Shown: piece after piece, positions 48,383 to 56,411 of the stretch
Layout of the letters: each line of letters starts with the position of its first letter
How positions within the stretch are numbered: the first letter of the stretch is position 1
Source of the DNA: Gammaproteobacteria bacterium
GTDB taxonomy: Bacteria > Pseudomonadota > Gammaproteobacteria > Pseudomonadales > Azotimanducaceae
Assembly (NCBI GenBank): GCA_021773565.1
Contig: JAJFJZ010000011.1
Coordinates: 34,319 to 98,318 of the forward strand
Length of the DNA stretch: 64,000 nucleotides
Direction: 5' to 3'
Program-made: the position numbers and the translations under genes
The notes under the pieces: generated by a model
Told to the model about the DNA's origin: nothing
Databases searched by the model: none
The model's input: the letters and a program-made list of their open reading frames with translations, nothing else

Positions 48383-48628
48383 GTGTCTGCGATATACTGG
48401 ATGGGTGGCAAATGTATCACTTCGGTGAGCTAACAATGGCTACAGTTGCATTGACCGGCATCATCATGGTTCTTACTACCTCGAACCGAAAGAATCAAAA
48501 ACGGGGAGGGCAGATTGCTATGCAGCTTCGCATGTCTTCTACCGTCGCAATTTTCTCGGTGTTTCCCTTAATTGTTGAGAGGTTTGGACTAGCGGACCAG
48601 ATCCTTTGTCAGAACCGCTTAAGGAGGC

Positions 48629-48662
48629 CACCTAACATGCACAACAAACTGCATGTCAGGTG
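48629..48662 (+). promoter_or_regulatory. hairpin over the nucleotidyltransferase start codon
   Basis: Arms CACCTAACATGCA (48,629-48,641) and TGCATGTCAGGTG (48,650-48,662) pair at 12 of 13 positions with an 8-nt loop. The ATG at 48,653 of the downstream gene sits inside the right arm, while AAGGAGG (48,621-48,627) is left free just upstream. This could shield the start codon unless the leader is translated. Confidence 0.5.
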
Positions 48663-48669
48663 TTGCTGA
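48637..48669 (+). CDS. possible 10-residue leader peptide
   Basis: ATG at 48,637 with a near-perfect Shine-Dalgarno AAGGAGG 9 nt upstream encodes MHNKLHVRCC and stops at TGA 48,667-48,669. It overlaps the first codons of the nucleotidyltransferase in another frame. The strongest ribosome site in the area serves this peptide, not the gene at 48,653. Translation through the hairpin would open it, so translational coupling or attenuation is possible (inference). Confidence 0.4.
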   Translation: MHNKLHVRCC

Positions 48670-49480
48670 GAGTTCAGTTGTGACATCAGACAAAGACGAC
48701 AGTATCTCCAACTCCCTTCTTCGCGAGCAAATCACAACTGTAGTGTGTGACACCTTGAAACCGTTCCCGGATGTTCTGGCCGGATGGGAGGGAGGGAGTG
48801 TTGCATTTGGTGTTGCAGATGAGTATTCCGACATCGACCTTAACTTTTTGATAAGTGATGAGACCGACGTGGAGCCACTTTATGCTGCGGCAGAGGCGGC
48901 GATCATTTTGATTTCCCCGGTTATATGTAGTCACCCCGAACCACCCGGTCGCTATTACAAGTTCCAGGACGGTGGTGACTTTCTTTTGTTAGATTTGTGT
49001 TTTCTGCGGGTTGGGGTCAGCGACCACTGCCTGGACCCTGAGCGGCACGGCGAAGTGCAAGCTCTATTCGACAAAGGGGACTGGTTATCCGCAAAACATC
49101 TGGATGTTGCCGCCCTGAAAGGTGCACGTATTGAACGCTTCCGGGAACTTCGATCCTGGTTTACGGTGAGCCAGAGCTTTGTTCGTAAGGCGATACTCCG
49201 CGGTCGACAGGCAGAAGCGCTAGGTGCTTACTGGGCTTATACCTTGAGGCCGCTCACAGAAATCCTGCGCATGCGCTACTGTCCAGCGAGGTGGGATTTT
49301 GGCATGCGCTACCTTGACCGGGATCTGCCCCAAAGTGTGTACGCTGAACTGCGAGACCTTATGTTCGTGCAAGAGCCAGAATCTTTAAGTGCACATTTAG
49401 AGAAGGCGAGCCAATGGGGCGATGTATTGTTACAAGAGTTGGAGCAGGACATTGAAAAAGAAGGCGAGACCGGCGCGTAG
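48653..49480 (+). CDS. nucleotidyltransferase-domain protein
   Basis: 275 aa from the ATG at 48,653, or 266 aa from a GTG at 48,680. The polymerase-beta-like nucleotidyltransferase signature is LAGWEGGSVAFGVADEYSDI followed by DLNFLI: G-G-S and the D-x-D metal ligands (residues about 44-64), with the third acid probably LLLDLCFLR. The helical C-terminal domain (SWFTVSQSFVRKAILRGRQA) resembles aminoglycoside adenylyltransferases and related small-molecule enzymes. Substrate unknown. Preceded by a leader-like peptide and hairpin. Confidence 0.75.
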   Translation: MSGVAESSVVTSDKDDSISNSLLREQITTVVCDTLKPFPDVLAGWEGGSVAFGVADEYSDIDLNFLISDETDVEPLYAAAEAAIILISPVICSHPEPPGRYYKFQDGGDFLLLDLCFLRVGVSDHCLDPERHGEVQALFDKGDWLSAKHLDVAALKGARIERFRELRSWFTVSQSFVRKAILRGRQAEALGAYWAYTLRPLTEILRMRYCPARWDFGMRYLDRDLPQSVYAELRDLMFVQEPESLSAHLEKASQWGDVLLQELEQDIEKEGETGA

Positions 49481-49488
49481 CCAGAGTG

Positions 49489-49845
49489 TTAGACGAACGA
49501 ACGGAAACCACCGTATGCCATCCGCTCAGCATCAAAACCTGAATTCGAAGAATTCATTAAATCCACCATTCTGGGGTCAGTCGCGACCTTTTCGTTTGCC
49601 AAATCACGTGCCTCACGGGAACTAAATTCCACCCATCCAAACACAATAGCCTCCCCCCCGTTGGTGGCTATGAGGTCAGTGAATGAACGCGTGCCCTCCA
49701 GTATCAGGTCGTCTCCGACATATTCCCTGTAATCGAGCGCGCCATGTTCCTTCCAAATTTCTGCAACCGTTTCAACAAGATGCTTATAGTCGTCCAGACG
49801 ATCGCGCGAAATAGGTAAAATGAATCCGTCGATGTAATGCGCCAT
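49489..49845 (-). CDS. DUF1428-family protein (YbaA-like)
   Basis: 118 aa, full length for the family. Ferredoxin-like alpha/beta dimer fold expected: YIDGFILPISRDRLDDYKHL, WKEHGALDYREYVGDD, AIVFGWVEFSSREARDLANE, DPRMVDLM and a C-terminal RMAYGGFRSFV all match the DUF1428 pattern. Cytoplasmic. Biochemical role unknown. Convergent with the nucleotidyltransferase, 8 bp between stops. Confidence 0.88.
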   Translation of the reverse strand: MAHYIDGFILPISRDRLDDYKHLVETVAEIWKEHGALDYREYVGDDLILEGTRSFTDLIATNGGEAIVFGWVEFSSREARDLANEKVATDPRMVDLMNSSNSGFDAERMAYGGFRSFV

Positions 49846-49980
49846 ACTTCCTCCGTTAGTCCTGTAACAGCATGTAAAAAAATTTGCACAATAGCACGCC
49901 TTACTCCTTAAACTTTACAGGGTTTGCATCGTGCGCATAACAGTCAAACAGCCATCGTCTTGTCGAGTGCCAGCATTCGG

Positions 49981-50439
49981 TCAGGAGCCGCCATCTTCTA
50001 TCGAGTCGTGCTCCATGAAAATGTGAGTTTCGGATCGCCTTACGTCGCGGAACCCAAGGCGCTTGTATAAGCGATATGCCCCGACGTTCTTCAAACCAAG
50101 GTGAAGCGATAAACGTTTGTGGCGTTTTCGAGCCGAATCAATAACGTCTTCCATTACCCGCGTGCCCAACCCGAGGTTCTGTTGATCTGGCAGGATTTGA
50201 ATTTCAGCAAGCTCTACCTCATCGCCGGCTTCCAGCACCTGAATCATGCCTACCGGTAGTCGATTAGCGACGATGAGTGTAATCGCACCAGCCTCCCAGG
50301 TCTGGGCAAAGTGTTGAAGGTGGCGATCCTCGTTCCATTCACCCCACGTTGCATCAAACAATTTCCGGTATGCCTGTCGACGGAGCATATCGAGAAAGGC
50401 TTTGTCTGATTTGGATGCTGGTTTCAGGGAGTATTTCAT
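49981..50439 (-). CDS. GNAT-family N-acetyltransferase
   Basis: 152 aa from the ATG at 50,439, which lies 1 nt after the stop of the upstream gene; a longer frame from 50,529 would lie inside that gene. GNAT core: VELAEIQILPDQQNLGLGTR, where Q-x-x-G-x-G binds acetyl-CoA, then VMEDVIDSARKRHKRLSLHL and NVGAYRLYKRLGFRDVRRSE. The A-L-x-L-Y-x-x-x-G-F type ending is typical. Substrate unknown. Confidence 0.85.
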   Translation of the reverse strand: MKYSLKPASKSDKAFLDMLRRQAYRKLFDATWGEWNEDRHLQHFAQTWEAGAITLIVANRLPVGMIQVLEAGDEVELAEIQILPDQQNLGLGTRVMEDVIDSARKRHKRLSLHLGLKNVGAYRLYKRLGFRDVRRSETHIFMEHDSIEDGGS

Positions 50440-50440
50440 T

Positions 50441-50923
50441 CTAATTGATGGATTTCTGCACCCATATACGCGGATCATCGTTCCAGGTAAGCAAACGGAT
50501 GCGCCAATCCTTATCCTGGCGCAATGCAATCATCACGTAGTTTCCCTCGGGAATAGTGGTTTGCGTGCCACCGTATTCCCAGACCAACCGTGCGCGGCCC
50601 CGAACCACGCCCATATTCCCTGAGACAAAGATTTCAGAGGCCTCCCTTCGCGATTCCTTGACGACTGTAGGTGCATAATCAGGATTAAACCAAAAATTTC
50701 GGATGGCCTTGTGGCCTTTTATTGGCGTGTCTCCATGATGCGGTACGAGTGTGGCGTCTTCAGTGAAAAGCGCCATCACGCCATCAGCATCGCCCTCAAT
50801 CCAAGCTGTCGCATACGACAGATCTAATGCCTGCAGTGACGCCAGGTCCGCGTGTTCGTCAGCCAGAACGGGCCACAGAGAGGCCGATATTGTGATCACG
50901 ATTGCAATTACTAATGTTCTCAT
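50441..50923 (-). CDS. exported SnoaL/DUF4440-type protein
   Basis: 160 aa from the ATG at 50,923 with GGAG 5-6 nt upstream; a longer frame reaches 50,947. Signal peptide MRTLVIAIVITISASLWPVL then ADEH. NTF2-like fold of the SgcJ/DUF4440 group: LDLSYATAWIEGDADGVMAL, FTEDATLVPHHGDTPIKGHK and a closing KDWRIRLLTWNDDPR. A cone-shaped pocket protein, often of unknown activity. First gene of a two-gene unit with the GNAT. Confidence 0.8.
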   Translation of the reverse strand: MRTLVIAIVITISASLWPVLADEHADLASLQALDLSYATAWIEGDADGVMALFTEDATLVPHHGDTPIKGHKAIRNFWFNPDYAPTVVKESRREASEIFVSGNMGVVRGRARLVWEYGGTQTTIPEGNYVMIALRQDKDWRIRLLTWNDDPRIWVQKSIN

Positions 50924-51060
50924 TACTTCTCCCCGGGACAGCTTCAATCAGGTGGTTCATTGTTCGCCCAAGTTATATTAAGTGTTGCGCAAAAATGTAT
51001 GCTCGGGACATTGTACCGCTCAAACATCGAATGGCATTTTGGTATTCACGAATCACAGTA

Positions 51061-52377
51061 TCAAAGCCGCGAAATATTCTCCATGATCACTACAGGTGCA
51101 AACCCTCCACCTGGGGTACGAAAATTTGTAGTTTGCCCTTGATAAACACGCGCAGCCAACAGTTTGATTCCGCCAGCGTAGGTATACGCACGGATATCGT
51201 ACTTCAGCGCTTGCTCTACACCACCAATATGCCTCAAGGGCGCCTGCACCAATTGCTGTGCCACGTAACTTCCTGCGGGGAGTGTAGTTATTTCTGCCCA
51301 AACCTTTTTTGTTAGCTTCGCACCACGAAATGCACCACGGCTGCCGAAACCACCGGCGGGTTTGAAAAAAAGCTGTTTCCTGTTTGCCCAGAGTGCTTCC
51401 GCGTTGTCTTCGCTTACTTCCTGAACCTTCGGTATTGTAGCCAACAGATCCAGCAAGCGTCCCGTGAGCGAATTGCGGGCTGGATTCTGCTCGTCAGTCA
51501 ACCAGCCAAGATTGCGTTTGTCCGCATACCGATTGTGATGCTCCGGTGATGGACTGAGTATGGCGGCGCCCGATTGCCAGGCTTCTAGTAGTACTTTGTG
51601 CCTGGGGTCAGAAAACCGGAAGTCTGTGATGCGGTTGTAGATCATATCCACTTTACAGCCAGCTACTTCAAACCTTGAATTTCGCAGGACACAATCTTCA
51701 GGGTCTGCAATGATCACTTCAATCCCGTACGCTTCGAAATACTGCCGAGCTAATTCAAAATCGGGCTGTAAAAATTGCTGATGCGGTGCATCATCAACAA
51801 TGGCCAGGCGTGCAGGCACACCAGTGCGCCCGGCGGAGCGCCATTCGTTGACCAACATTTGATACATCCAGTCAGGTTCCGAAGGTGTCCCCCAATTTCC
51901 ACCGCACAACGGCACACGCGCTGCTACGGATTCGTACATACCCTGTACCAAAAACGCGCCACCTGCGTTGGTGTTTATCTCGATCAGCTTCGGCCCTTCC
52001 TCTGTGATGTGAAAATCATAAGCCATAAAAAGCCCGGGTGTTGGCGCCGCCGGTTGAGGATCCTCAGGCGTGTCTCGCTGATCAGCTAAGGCCCGGTAGC
52101 TGGAAGAGTGGAGTGCTGTTTCAATAGCTTGCACAAGGTCTTCGATATATCCAACATCCGCAGCACACAGAAACACCGGTGTCGTTGCAAAGAGCACAGA
52201 ACGTTCAGCGAACGCAGTCTGTAATATCTGTGAATCCCGCGCAATCGCATCCACCACCAATTGCGAGCTTATCGGCATGCAGGCACACGTTTCATTGAGT
52301 GTCTGCAGGGTAAGCGCAGACACAGTGCCACACTGAGCTCCACAGGTCACCTTATTGAACCCTTGAGTGGTGCGCAT
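51061..52377 (-). CDS. ATP-grasp-like protein translated from inside arsR
   Basis: 438 aa from the ATG at 52,377, 31 nt before the ArsR stop, with AGGAAAT 4-5 nt upstream. MPISSQLVVDAIARDSQILQ (residue 34 on) is a plausible later start. ATP-grasp-like elements: AYDFHITEEGPKLIEINTNA followed by GGAFLVQ (metal-binding E-x-N), KQLFFKPAGGFGSRGAFRGA (Lys and Gly loop) and DIRAYTYAGGIKLLAARVYQ. The order of elements, with E-x-N before the K/Gly loop, suggests a permuted or divergent member. Cys-rich N-terminus. Pairing with an ArsR-type metalloregulator is notable. Product unknown. Confidence 0.7.
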   Translation of the reverse strand: MRTTQGFNKVTCGAQCGTVSALTLQTLNETCACMPISSQLVVDAIARDSQILQTAFAERSVLFATTPVFLCAADVGYIEDLVQAIETALHSSSYRALADQRDTPEDPQPAAPTPGLFMAYDFHITEEGPKLIEINTNAGGAFLVQGMYESVAARVPLCGGNWGTPSEPDWMYQMLVNEWRSAGRTGVPARLAIVDDAPHQQFLQPDFELARQYFEAYGIEVIIADPEDCVLRNSRFEVAGCKVDMIYNRITDFRFSDPRHKVLLEAWQSGAAILSPSPEHHNRYADKRNLGWLTDEQNPARNSLTGRLLDLLATIPKVQEVSEDNAEALWANRKQLFFKPAGGFGSRGAFRGAKLTKKVWAEITTLPAGSYVAQQLVQAPLRHIGGVEQALKYDIRAYTYAGGIKLLAARVYQGQTTNFRTPGGGFAPVVIMENISRL

Positions 52378-52670
52378 ATTTCCTGGCGGGAACAGCAGCA
52401 GTCTTTCATCAGAAACTGCAACAGCCCGGTCATCTGCTTGTAGTTTGCGGCATAGTTAATATGACGCCCGCGCCGTTCGGACTGTACCAATCCGGCGTTT
52501 TTCAGTACCAGGAGTTGTGCAGATGCCGTGGTCGCCGCCAAACCTGCACTCGCGGCAAGCTCACCGGCCCCCAGACCCTCAGGCCCCGCCTGGATAAGCA
52601 GCCGCACGAGCGTGACTCGGCCTTCGTGGGCCAATGCACTCAAAATTTCTACAGCAATATTTAGTTTCAT
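52347..52670 (-). CDS. ArsR/SmtB-family metalloregulator with Cys-rich tail
   Basis: 107 aa. Winged HTH: LSALAHEGRVTLVRLLIQAG, ELAASAGLAATTASAQLLVL and LVQSERRGRHINYAANY. The C-terminus MKDCCCSRQEIC carries four cysteines suited to As(III) or Sb(III) binding, as in the ArsR subgroup with C-terminal thiol sites. Represses its own transcript and releases on metal binding (family knowledge). The next gene overlaps it by 31 nt, so both are under the same control. The ACR3 pump at 41 kb could be another target. Confidence 0.88.
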   Translation of the reverse strand: MKLNIAVEILSALAHEGRVTLVRLLIQAGPEGLGAGELAASAGLAATTASAQLLVLKNAGLVQSERRGRHINYAANYKQMTGLLQFLMKDCCCSRQEICAPLKGSIR

Positions 52671-52672
52671 AT

Positions 52673-52688
52673 TTCATGTATACATGAA
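52673..52688. promoter_or_regulatory. perfect 16-bp palindrome at the arsR start
   Basis: TTCATGTATACATGAA, fully symmetric, 2 bp upstream of the ArsR start codon. Position and dyad symmetry fit an ArsR-family operator that would block transcription or translation initiation. The rest of the 84-bp stretch to 52,754 is AT-rich promoter-like DNA. Confidence 0.55.
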
Positions 52689-52754
52689 TTATAAAACTAA
52701 TGCACGAAACATTTCTCATAAAACAAAGGTTTGGTGGTTCCATTTACACGATAC

Positions 52755-53063
52755 CTAATGGCGGTTGTCTTCGAGAAATTTGGTTCGTTTTGTCCATGCT
52801 TCTCGGGGCGCCCGGATTGTGATAGAGAAATCTCGCAAACTCTTGAGCTATAAATTCTGCGCCAACTTCACCCTCAACCATCTGAGTATGCAAGTACCCC
52901 TGGACCATGCTTTCGTTTACCTGATTGACCAGGACAGCAAAGATTGCAGATTCGGCGTCCTCCAGTTCGTGTCCAGTGACTGCATTCCCACGAATACCAA
53001 CGAGGCCACGATGGCTAAAAATCCCACCATCTCTGCGATGTCTTTCTTATCTAATAATTTCAA
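52755..53063 (-). pseudogene. broken gene of the small single-TM protein family
   Basis: Minus strand starts (TTG at 53,063) KLLDKKDIAEMVGFLAIVAS then LVFVGMQ, the usual N-terminal charged-then-TM layout of this family. The frame then shifts to ELEDAESAIFAVLVNQVNES, EFARFLYHNPG, and shifts again to APREAWTKRTKFLEDNRH before TAG at 52,755-52,757. Three frames are needed to read one protein, and the middle is shorter than in relatives at 53,200 and 63,173, so there is also a deletion. No single frame is translatable. Confidence 0.65.
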
Positions 53064-53154
53064 TTTAACCGTTATTGATTTTTACGAGAGATTGAATAAA
53101 ACCCCAGTAAGCGTGAGACAATTATCAGGCAATCGCCACATGGTTCATCAGAAC

Positions 53155-53200
53155 GTCTGCTTTTCTACAGAGCAATCACACAAACGGAAGCCAGAACATT
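53155..53200 (+). repeat. shortened copy of the intergenic repeat
   Basis: GTCTGCTTTTCTACAGAGCA (module 2 pattern) with the CA-CAAAC continuation, then directly GGAAGCCAGAACAT, resembling the end of module 3. The roughly 40-bp linker between modules is missing. Same + orientation as the others; lies between the pseudogene and the next gene. Confidence 0.5.
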
Positions 53201-53664
53201 TAGCGAAAATCGGCAATTGCCTCTTCTACAAACAATACATACTCATCCGAGTAGCCATATTTTTGATTATCCCAAAACTCGAGGCGTTGGCTATTTGCAC
53301 CAATAACGTCACGCGCTGCACCTTTGATGGAACGAGGGATATTCGCTCCCAAAAACCCCTGGTTGTACTGCCATAACTGGTTGTCCAAATTTCGATTGAA
53401 CGATCGAAAATAGGCCTCGAACCGATAACTTTCTTCATCTGACAACTGTTTCCCACTATCTATCTTCACGAGCAATGCGGGCATGTAGTCGGAGTTAAAT
53501 ACAGCGTGTTGCTCTGATATAGCTGTATCAGTTCTACTTTGGTTTATTTGCGACTGCATCATCGAGGTATTCTGGTTAATTTCGAATATGACCACTCCCA
53601 AACCAATAACGACACCTATGTTAGCAGTAAGTGACAACCACCCGTTGATCTTCTCTGCATTCAT
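53200..53664 (-). CDS. small single-TM protein of unknown function
   Basis: 154 aa, ATG at 53,664 with GGAGG 8 nt upstream. One N-terminal membrane helix (LSLTANIGVVIGLGVVIFEI), then QNTSMMQSQINQSRTDTAIS and an all-helical soluble part with SYRFEAYFRSFNRNLDNQLW. The layout charged start, TM helix, E-I-x-Q-N/E-T, helices, is shared with the gene at 63,173 and the pseudogene at 52,755. The family is common in marine bacteria without known role. Probably anchored in the inner membrane. Confidence 0.75.
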   Translation of the reverse strand: MNAEKINGWLSLTANIGVVIGLGVVIFEINQNTSMMQSQINQSRTDTAISEQHAVFNSDYMPALLVKIDSGKQLSDEESYRFEAYFRSFNRNLDNQLWQYNQGFLGANIPRSIKGAARDVIGANSQRLEFWDNQKYGYSDEYVLFVEEAIADFR

Positions 53665-53758
53665 TGAATCTTCCTCCCGGTCATTCGATGAGCTTCGAAC
53701 TGATCAGGATACGCTATTTCAGCATTGAAGGTTTCAAATCCACCAGTATCTGATCTGC

Positions 53759-54109
53759 TTAGTGACGGCCTAACGCATTTACAATTGCTTCGGCTGATTG
53801 CTCGGGCGTAAAGTTTTCAGTGTCAATGCAAACGAGCGCCTTTGGAAGCGGTGGAAACTCAAAACCTCCCTGGCTGCGTATCTTGCGGAAAACGACAGGA
53901 TCGGTCAGCTTTCCAAACTGCGCTCGTGAAGGGTTGCCAATTCTGCGCTCCACCGCTTCATCCGCACAGCGCAATTCGAATAATGTTTTCACCAGATCGA
54001 CAGTTATTTGATTGTGAAAAAGTGGTAGATCTAGCCGCTTGGCGACTAACGAGCCGACCGTGTACTTTCCTGCTGCTGGGCCATGAATAAAGAGAATTCT
54101 AAAAGCCAT
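53759..54109 (-). CDS. P-loop kinase-like protein lacking its central part
   Basis: 116 aa. Starts like a small-molecule kinase: ILFIHGPAAGKYTVGSLVAK (Walker A with Tyr in the usual Ser/Thr+1 region), LFHNQITVDLVKTLFE. It then passes directly to LRCADEAVERRIGNPSRAQF then GKLTDP, which is the lid and NPSR segment, and a normal end. Relatives of this shikimate-kinase-like group are about 170-190 aa, so roughly 60 central residues are gone at the LFE/LRC junction while the frame is kept. Probably an inactive deletion product; expression unknown. Confidence 0.65.
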   Translation of the reverse strand: MAFRILFIHGPAAGKYTVGSLVAKRLDLPLFHNQITVDLVKTLFELRCADEAVERRIGNPSRAQFGKLTDPVVFRKIRSQGGFEFPPLPKALVCIDTENFTPEQSAEAIVNALGRH

Positions 54110-54161
54110 TTGGACACCATAGCAAAATGCTTAACTGTGCAGAACACTTGTGCGCACGACG

Positions 54162-54287
54162 TTCTGCATCAGGTATATTTCAGACTCCCACTTCACAATT
54201 CAGTATTCTTCTGCTTTTCTCCATAGCAGTCGTTCAAACTGTCAGAAAAATTGCATGTGGAGGTCTCTATTCGGCCAGTTCCGGTCG
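54162..54287 (+). repeat. three-module intergenic repeat, copy near 54.2 kb
   Basis: Module 2 TTCTGCTTTTCTCCATAGCA begins at 54,209 and forms a hairpin. TTCAAACTGTCAGAAAAA follows. Module 3 GTCTCTATTCGGCCAGTTCC begins at 54,263, 54 bp on. A weak module 1 (CTGCATCAGGTATATTTCAG) begins near 54,165. Length 126 bp as in the best copies. + orientation; both flanking genes are on the minus strand. Confidence 0.75.
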
Positions 54288-54311
54288 AACAAACGTTTCA
54301 GTCAGCAGGTA

Positions 54312-55205
54312 TTAAGGCAGCTTGATAGCGCTGTTTGCACCTCGGTTGTCAATAAGTTGTTGAAGGTCGTTCTCCGCCGGAAAAAATTCGTAGCCATTCT
54401 GGATTTCAAAGGCGTGGTCCCGAAGTAGCTCGTTTGTCTCATCAGCAGACAGCTTCCCAAGCGCCATGAGCCCGATGCAGGCCATACACCGTACACCAGT
54501 ATCTCGCTTTCGCCGATCTCGTTCGAGAACGCCGCTTAGTGCGGCCTCGGCGGCTCGCACCTCTACATCCCTGGCTGCTAGAGAACTTATAGCCAATGCT
54601 GCCGCTGCAGCAGACCCAGGATACCCAGGATCTGAGCCTAGAATTTCAACTAACTTTGGCACCTCGTTCTTGGCCGTGCTACCGGCCGCCGACAAGACAC
54701 GGATGGCACCGAGCGCATAAGCAGGACGCCGCAAAAACTTTAGAACGACTGGAAACGAATCTTGAATTCCATCGCCGAGAATTGCCAGACTTGCCAGCGC
54801 TGCATGTTTGTCAACCCAGATCTTGTACACTGGCGCATTCAGCATCTTAACTAGGTCTGCTACCTGCTCCATTCGTAGTTCAGACTGGTTATCGATGCTA
54901 GCTCCGTCCTCCGCTCCGCGGCGAGCTGCGATCAGTTCATCTGCCTCGCGTGGCGTCGCTATGCTCTTCAAACGCGCACTACCGTTATAGAGATGAACGT
55001 TGCTTGATGAGCAACGCGGGCAACCGTTCTCCTTGGCACCGCAGTTGGCGCAAAATTGAGAACCACAATCATCACAGCTTACAGGCATTGCGCCACTGTC
55101 CAATAACTCAAAGGTAAGTTCACGCCCATCAATCTTCTCGATCTTCGCTCGGCCTCCGCAGAGGTTGCAGACAATTATGTCTCCTACTTTTCTCTCAGTA
55201 ACCAT
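54312..55205 (-). CDS. zinc-ribbon and HEAT-repeat protein
   Basis: 297 aa. The N-terminal 75 residues carry paired cysteines: VCNLCGGRAKIEK, then CDDCGSQFCANCG and GCPRCSSSN, enough for two zinc ribbons. Residues about 110-250 form HEAT/Armadillo-like helical pairs (HAALASLAILGDGIQDSFPV, YALGAIRVLSAAGSTAKNEV, AAAALAISSLAARDVEV). Cytoplasmic protein-protein or nucleic-acid scaffold by architecture; no enzyme motif. Single-gene cassette between repeat copies at 54.2 and 55.3 kb. Confidence 0.75.
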   Translation of the reverse strand: MVTERKVGDIIVCNLCGGRAKIEKIDGRELTFELLDSGAMPVSCDDCGSQFCANCGAKENGCPRCSSSNVHLYNGSARLKSIATPREADELIAARRGAEDGASIDNQSELRMEQVADLVKMLNAPVYKIWVDKHAALASLAILGDGIQDSFPVVLKFLRRPAYALGAIRVLSAAGSTAKNEVPKLVEILGSDPGYPGSAAAAALAISSLAARDVEVRAAEAALSGVLERDRRKRDTGVRCMACIGLMALGKLSADETNELLRDHAFEIQNGYEFFPAENDLQQLIDNRGANSAIKLP

Positions 55206-55258
55206 AGGTATTTTCTCTGGTCGCGCTTTACCGATGTATCAAGCTAATCGCCATGTTC

Positions 55259-55384
55259 GGCCGGTTCGGGCACATTTGAGCCGGTCATGACGATATAATC
55301 CGAATGGCCGCTTTCTCGTTAGCTGACGCTCAAAAGGTGGAAAACGATGTTCCAATACGGCTGCTTTCGGCCAATATCGAACGT
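55259..55384 (+). repeat. three-module intergenic repeat, copy near 55.3 kb
   Basis: Module 1 at 55,259 (GGTTCGGGCACATTTGAGCC), module 2 at 55,306 (GGCCGCTTTCTCGTTAGCTG), module 3 at 55,359 (GGCTGCTTTCGGCCAATATC). Spacings 47 and 53 bp. Between modules 2 and 3: CTCAAAAGGTGG and AAACGA, shared with the 60.3-kb copy. Fills the middle of the 345-bp gap between divergent genes. Confidence 0.85.
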
Positions 55385-55550
55385 TTGACGCGATCAAAGT
55401 CAAGGAGTAGTCTAAAAATAACTATAAGTCCAAACAATAACAAGAATCGTGGCACGGACTCACACGTTTCTTTCAAGCTGCGCTTTTGCTCATGTTGACC
55501 TAGAAGTGGTCTCTCATTTATAGCGTGCGTATGTAAAAGGAGCACTTCAA

Positions 55551-56411
55551 TTGCGTAATAAAATTCGACTTCCAATAGCCATGCTGCTCACTTCAGTTTG
55601 CTTTTCCGCTCAGGCGGACCTAGTAAACTTCGTGGAAGGCACCGACCTACCAAATGGACCTTCTGGTCTGACCACCTTTGTGCTTGATACCCCCGGCGAA
55701 AATCAGTGGGCTGGCTCATCTTTCTCGACCTGGCCCGCTGCTCTCGACCATGATTACTTTCGGATCGACGTTGCGCCGGGGACAATAATCATTGACATAG
55801 ACTTGGTATCCAGCAACGTAGTATCAAGTGAATGGCGGAACCTTACTCAGATAGCAGAATTTGGACCCGACAGCGCATGGGATTACCGTGAGGTTGAAGG
55901 TGTTAACTGGTCTTACGAGGACATAATTCTTAACAAACTTCCTTTCGAGACTGGATCGTGGCTAGTGAAGGTCGGCCCCTCTTCCGGAATATGCGGTGCT
56001 AGATCTAGTGCGTGTTCGGCGTCCTGGGATTGGACGCTCGTGATCACTACGGCAAGTTCAGCTACCGAAGTCGACATCGACATCAAACCAGGAAGCGATC
56101 CCAACTGTTTCAATGTCAATGGCCACGGCGTGATTCCGGTTGCTATTTTAGGAAGTGATACGTTTGATGCCAACAGCATTGATTCAAGCACGTTACTTTT
56201 TGGTGGATTGGCGGTTCGTGTAAGAGGTAAGAAGGGTCCTCTCTGTGGATTGGAATACAGTAATGAAGATTCCTACCTAGATCTAGTTTGTCACTTTGAG
56301 GACGATGCAGATGCTTGGGAGCCTGTTAGCGAGTCGGAGGCTTCTCTTGAAGGTGAATTATTGGACGGTACCGCTTTTACAGGCACGGACTCGATATGTG
56401 TGGTGCCCTAG
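55551..56411 (+). CDS. secreted protein of unknown function
   Basis: 286 aa from a TTG at 55,551 with AGGAG 8 nt upstream. Signal peptide MRNKIRLPIAMLLTSVCFSA before QADL. The N-terminal half is a beta-rich domain (FVLDTPGENQWAGSSFSTWP, DYFRIDVAPGTIIIDIDLVS) resembling pre-peptidase-type carbohydrate or cell-surface modules. The C-terminal half begins EVDIDIKPGSDPNCFNVNGH then GVIPVAILGSDTFD, a module found at the end of many exported proteins. Cysteines at the end (GPLCGLEY, LVCHF, SICVVP) may pair. Single-gene cassette. Confidence 0.75.
   Translation: MRNKIRLPIAMLLTSVCFSAQADLVNFVEGTDLPNGPSGLTTFVLDTPGENQWAGSSFSTWPAALDHDYFRIDVAPGTIIIDIDLVSSNVVSSEWRNLTQIAEFGPDSAWDYREVEGVNWSYEDIILNKLPFETGSWLVKVGPSSGICGARSSACSASWDWTLVITTASSATEVDIDIKPGSDPNCFNVNGHGVIPVAILGSDTFDANSIDSSTLLFGGLAVRVRGKKGPLCGLEYSNEDSYLDLVCHFEDDADAWEPVSESEASLEGELLDGTAFTGTDSICVVP

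Noticed and set aside
48631..48661. ACCTAAC ... GTCAGGT as an integron attC site
   Set aside because: The left box fits RYYYAAC, but the right box has a mismatch, the whole is only about 31 bp, and the inner simple boxes of attC are missing. A plain hairpin explains it better.
48373..48669. 98-codon plus-strand frame before the nucleotidyltransferase
   Set aside because: Begins inside the 29-bp repeat and has no protein-like features; only its last ten codons, behind AAGGAGG, deserve attention as a leader.
52765..53376. 203-codon plus-strand frame
   Set aside because: It crosses the antisense of both the broken single-TM gene and the intact gene at 53,200, whose minus-strand readings make sense as proteins.
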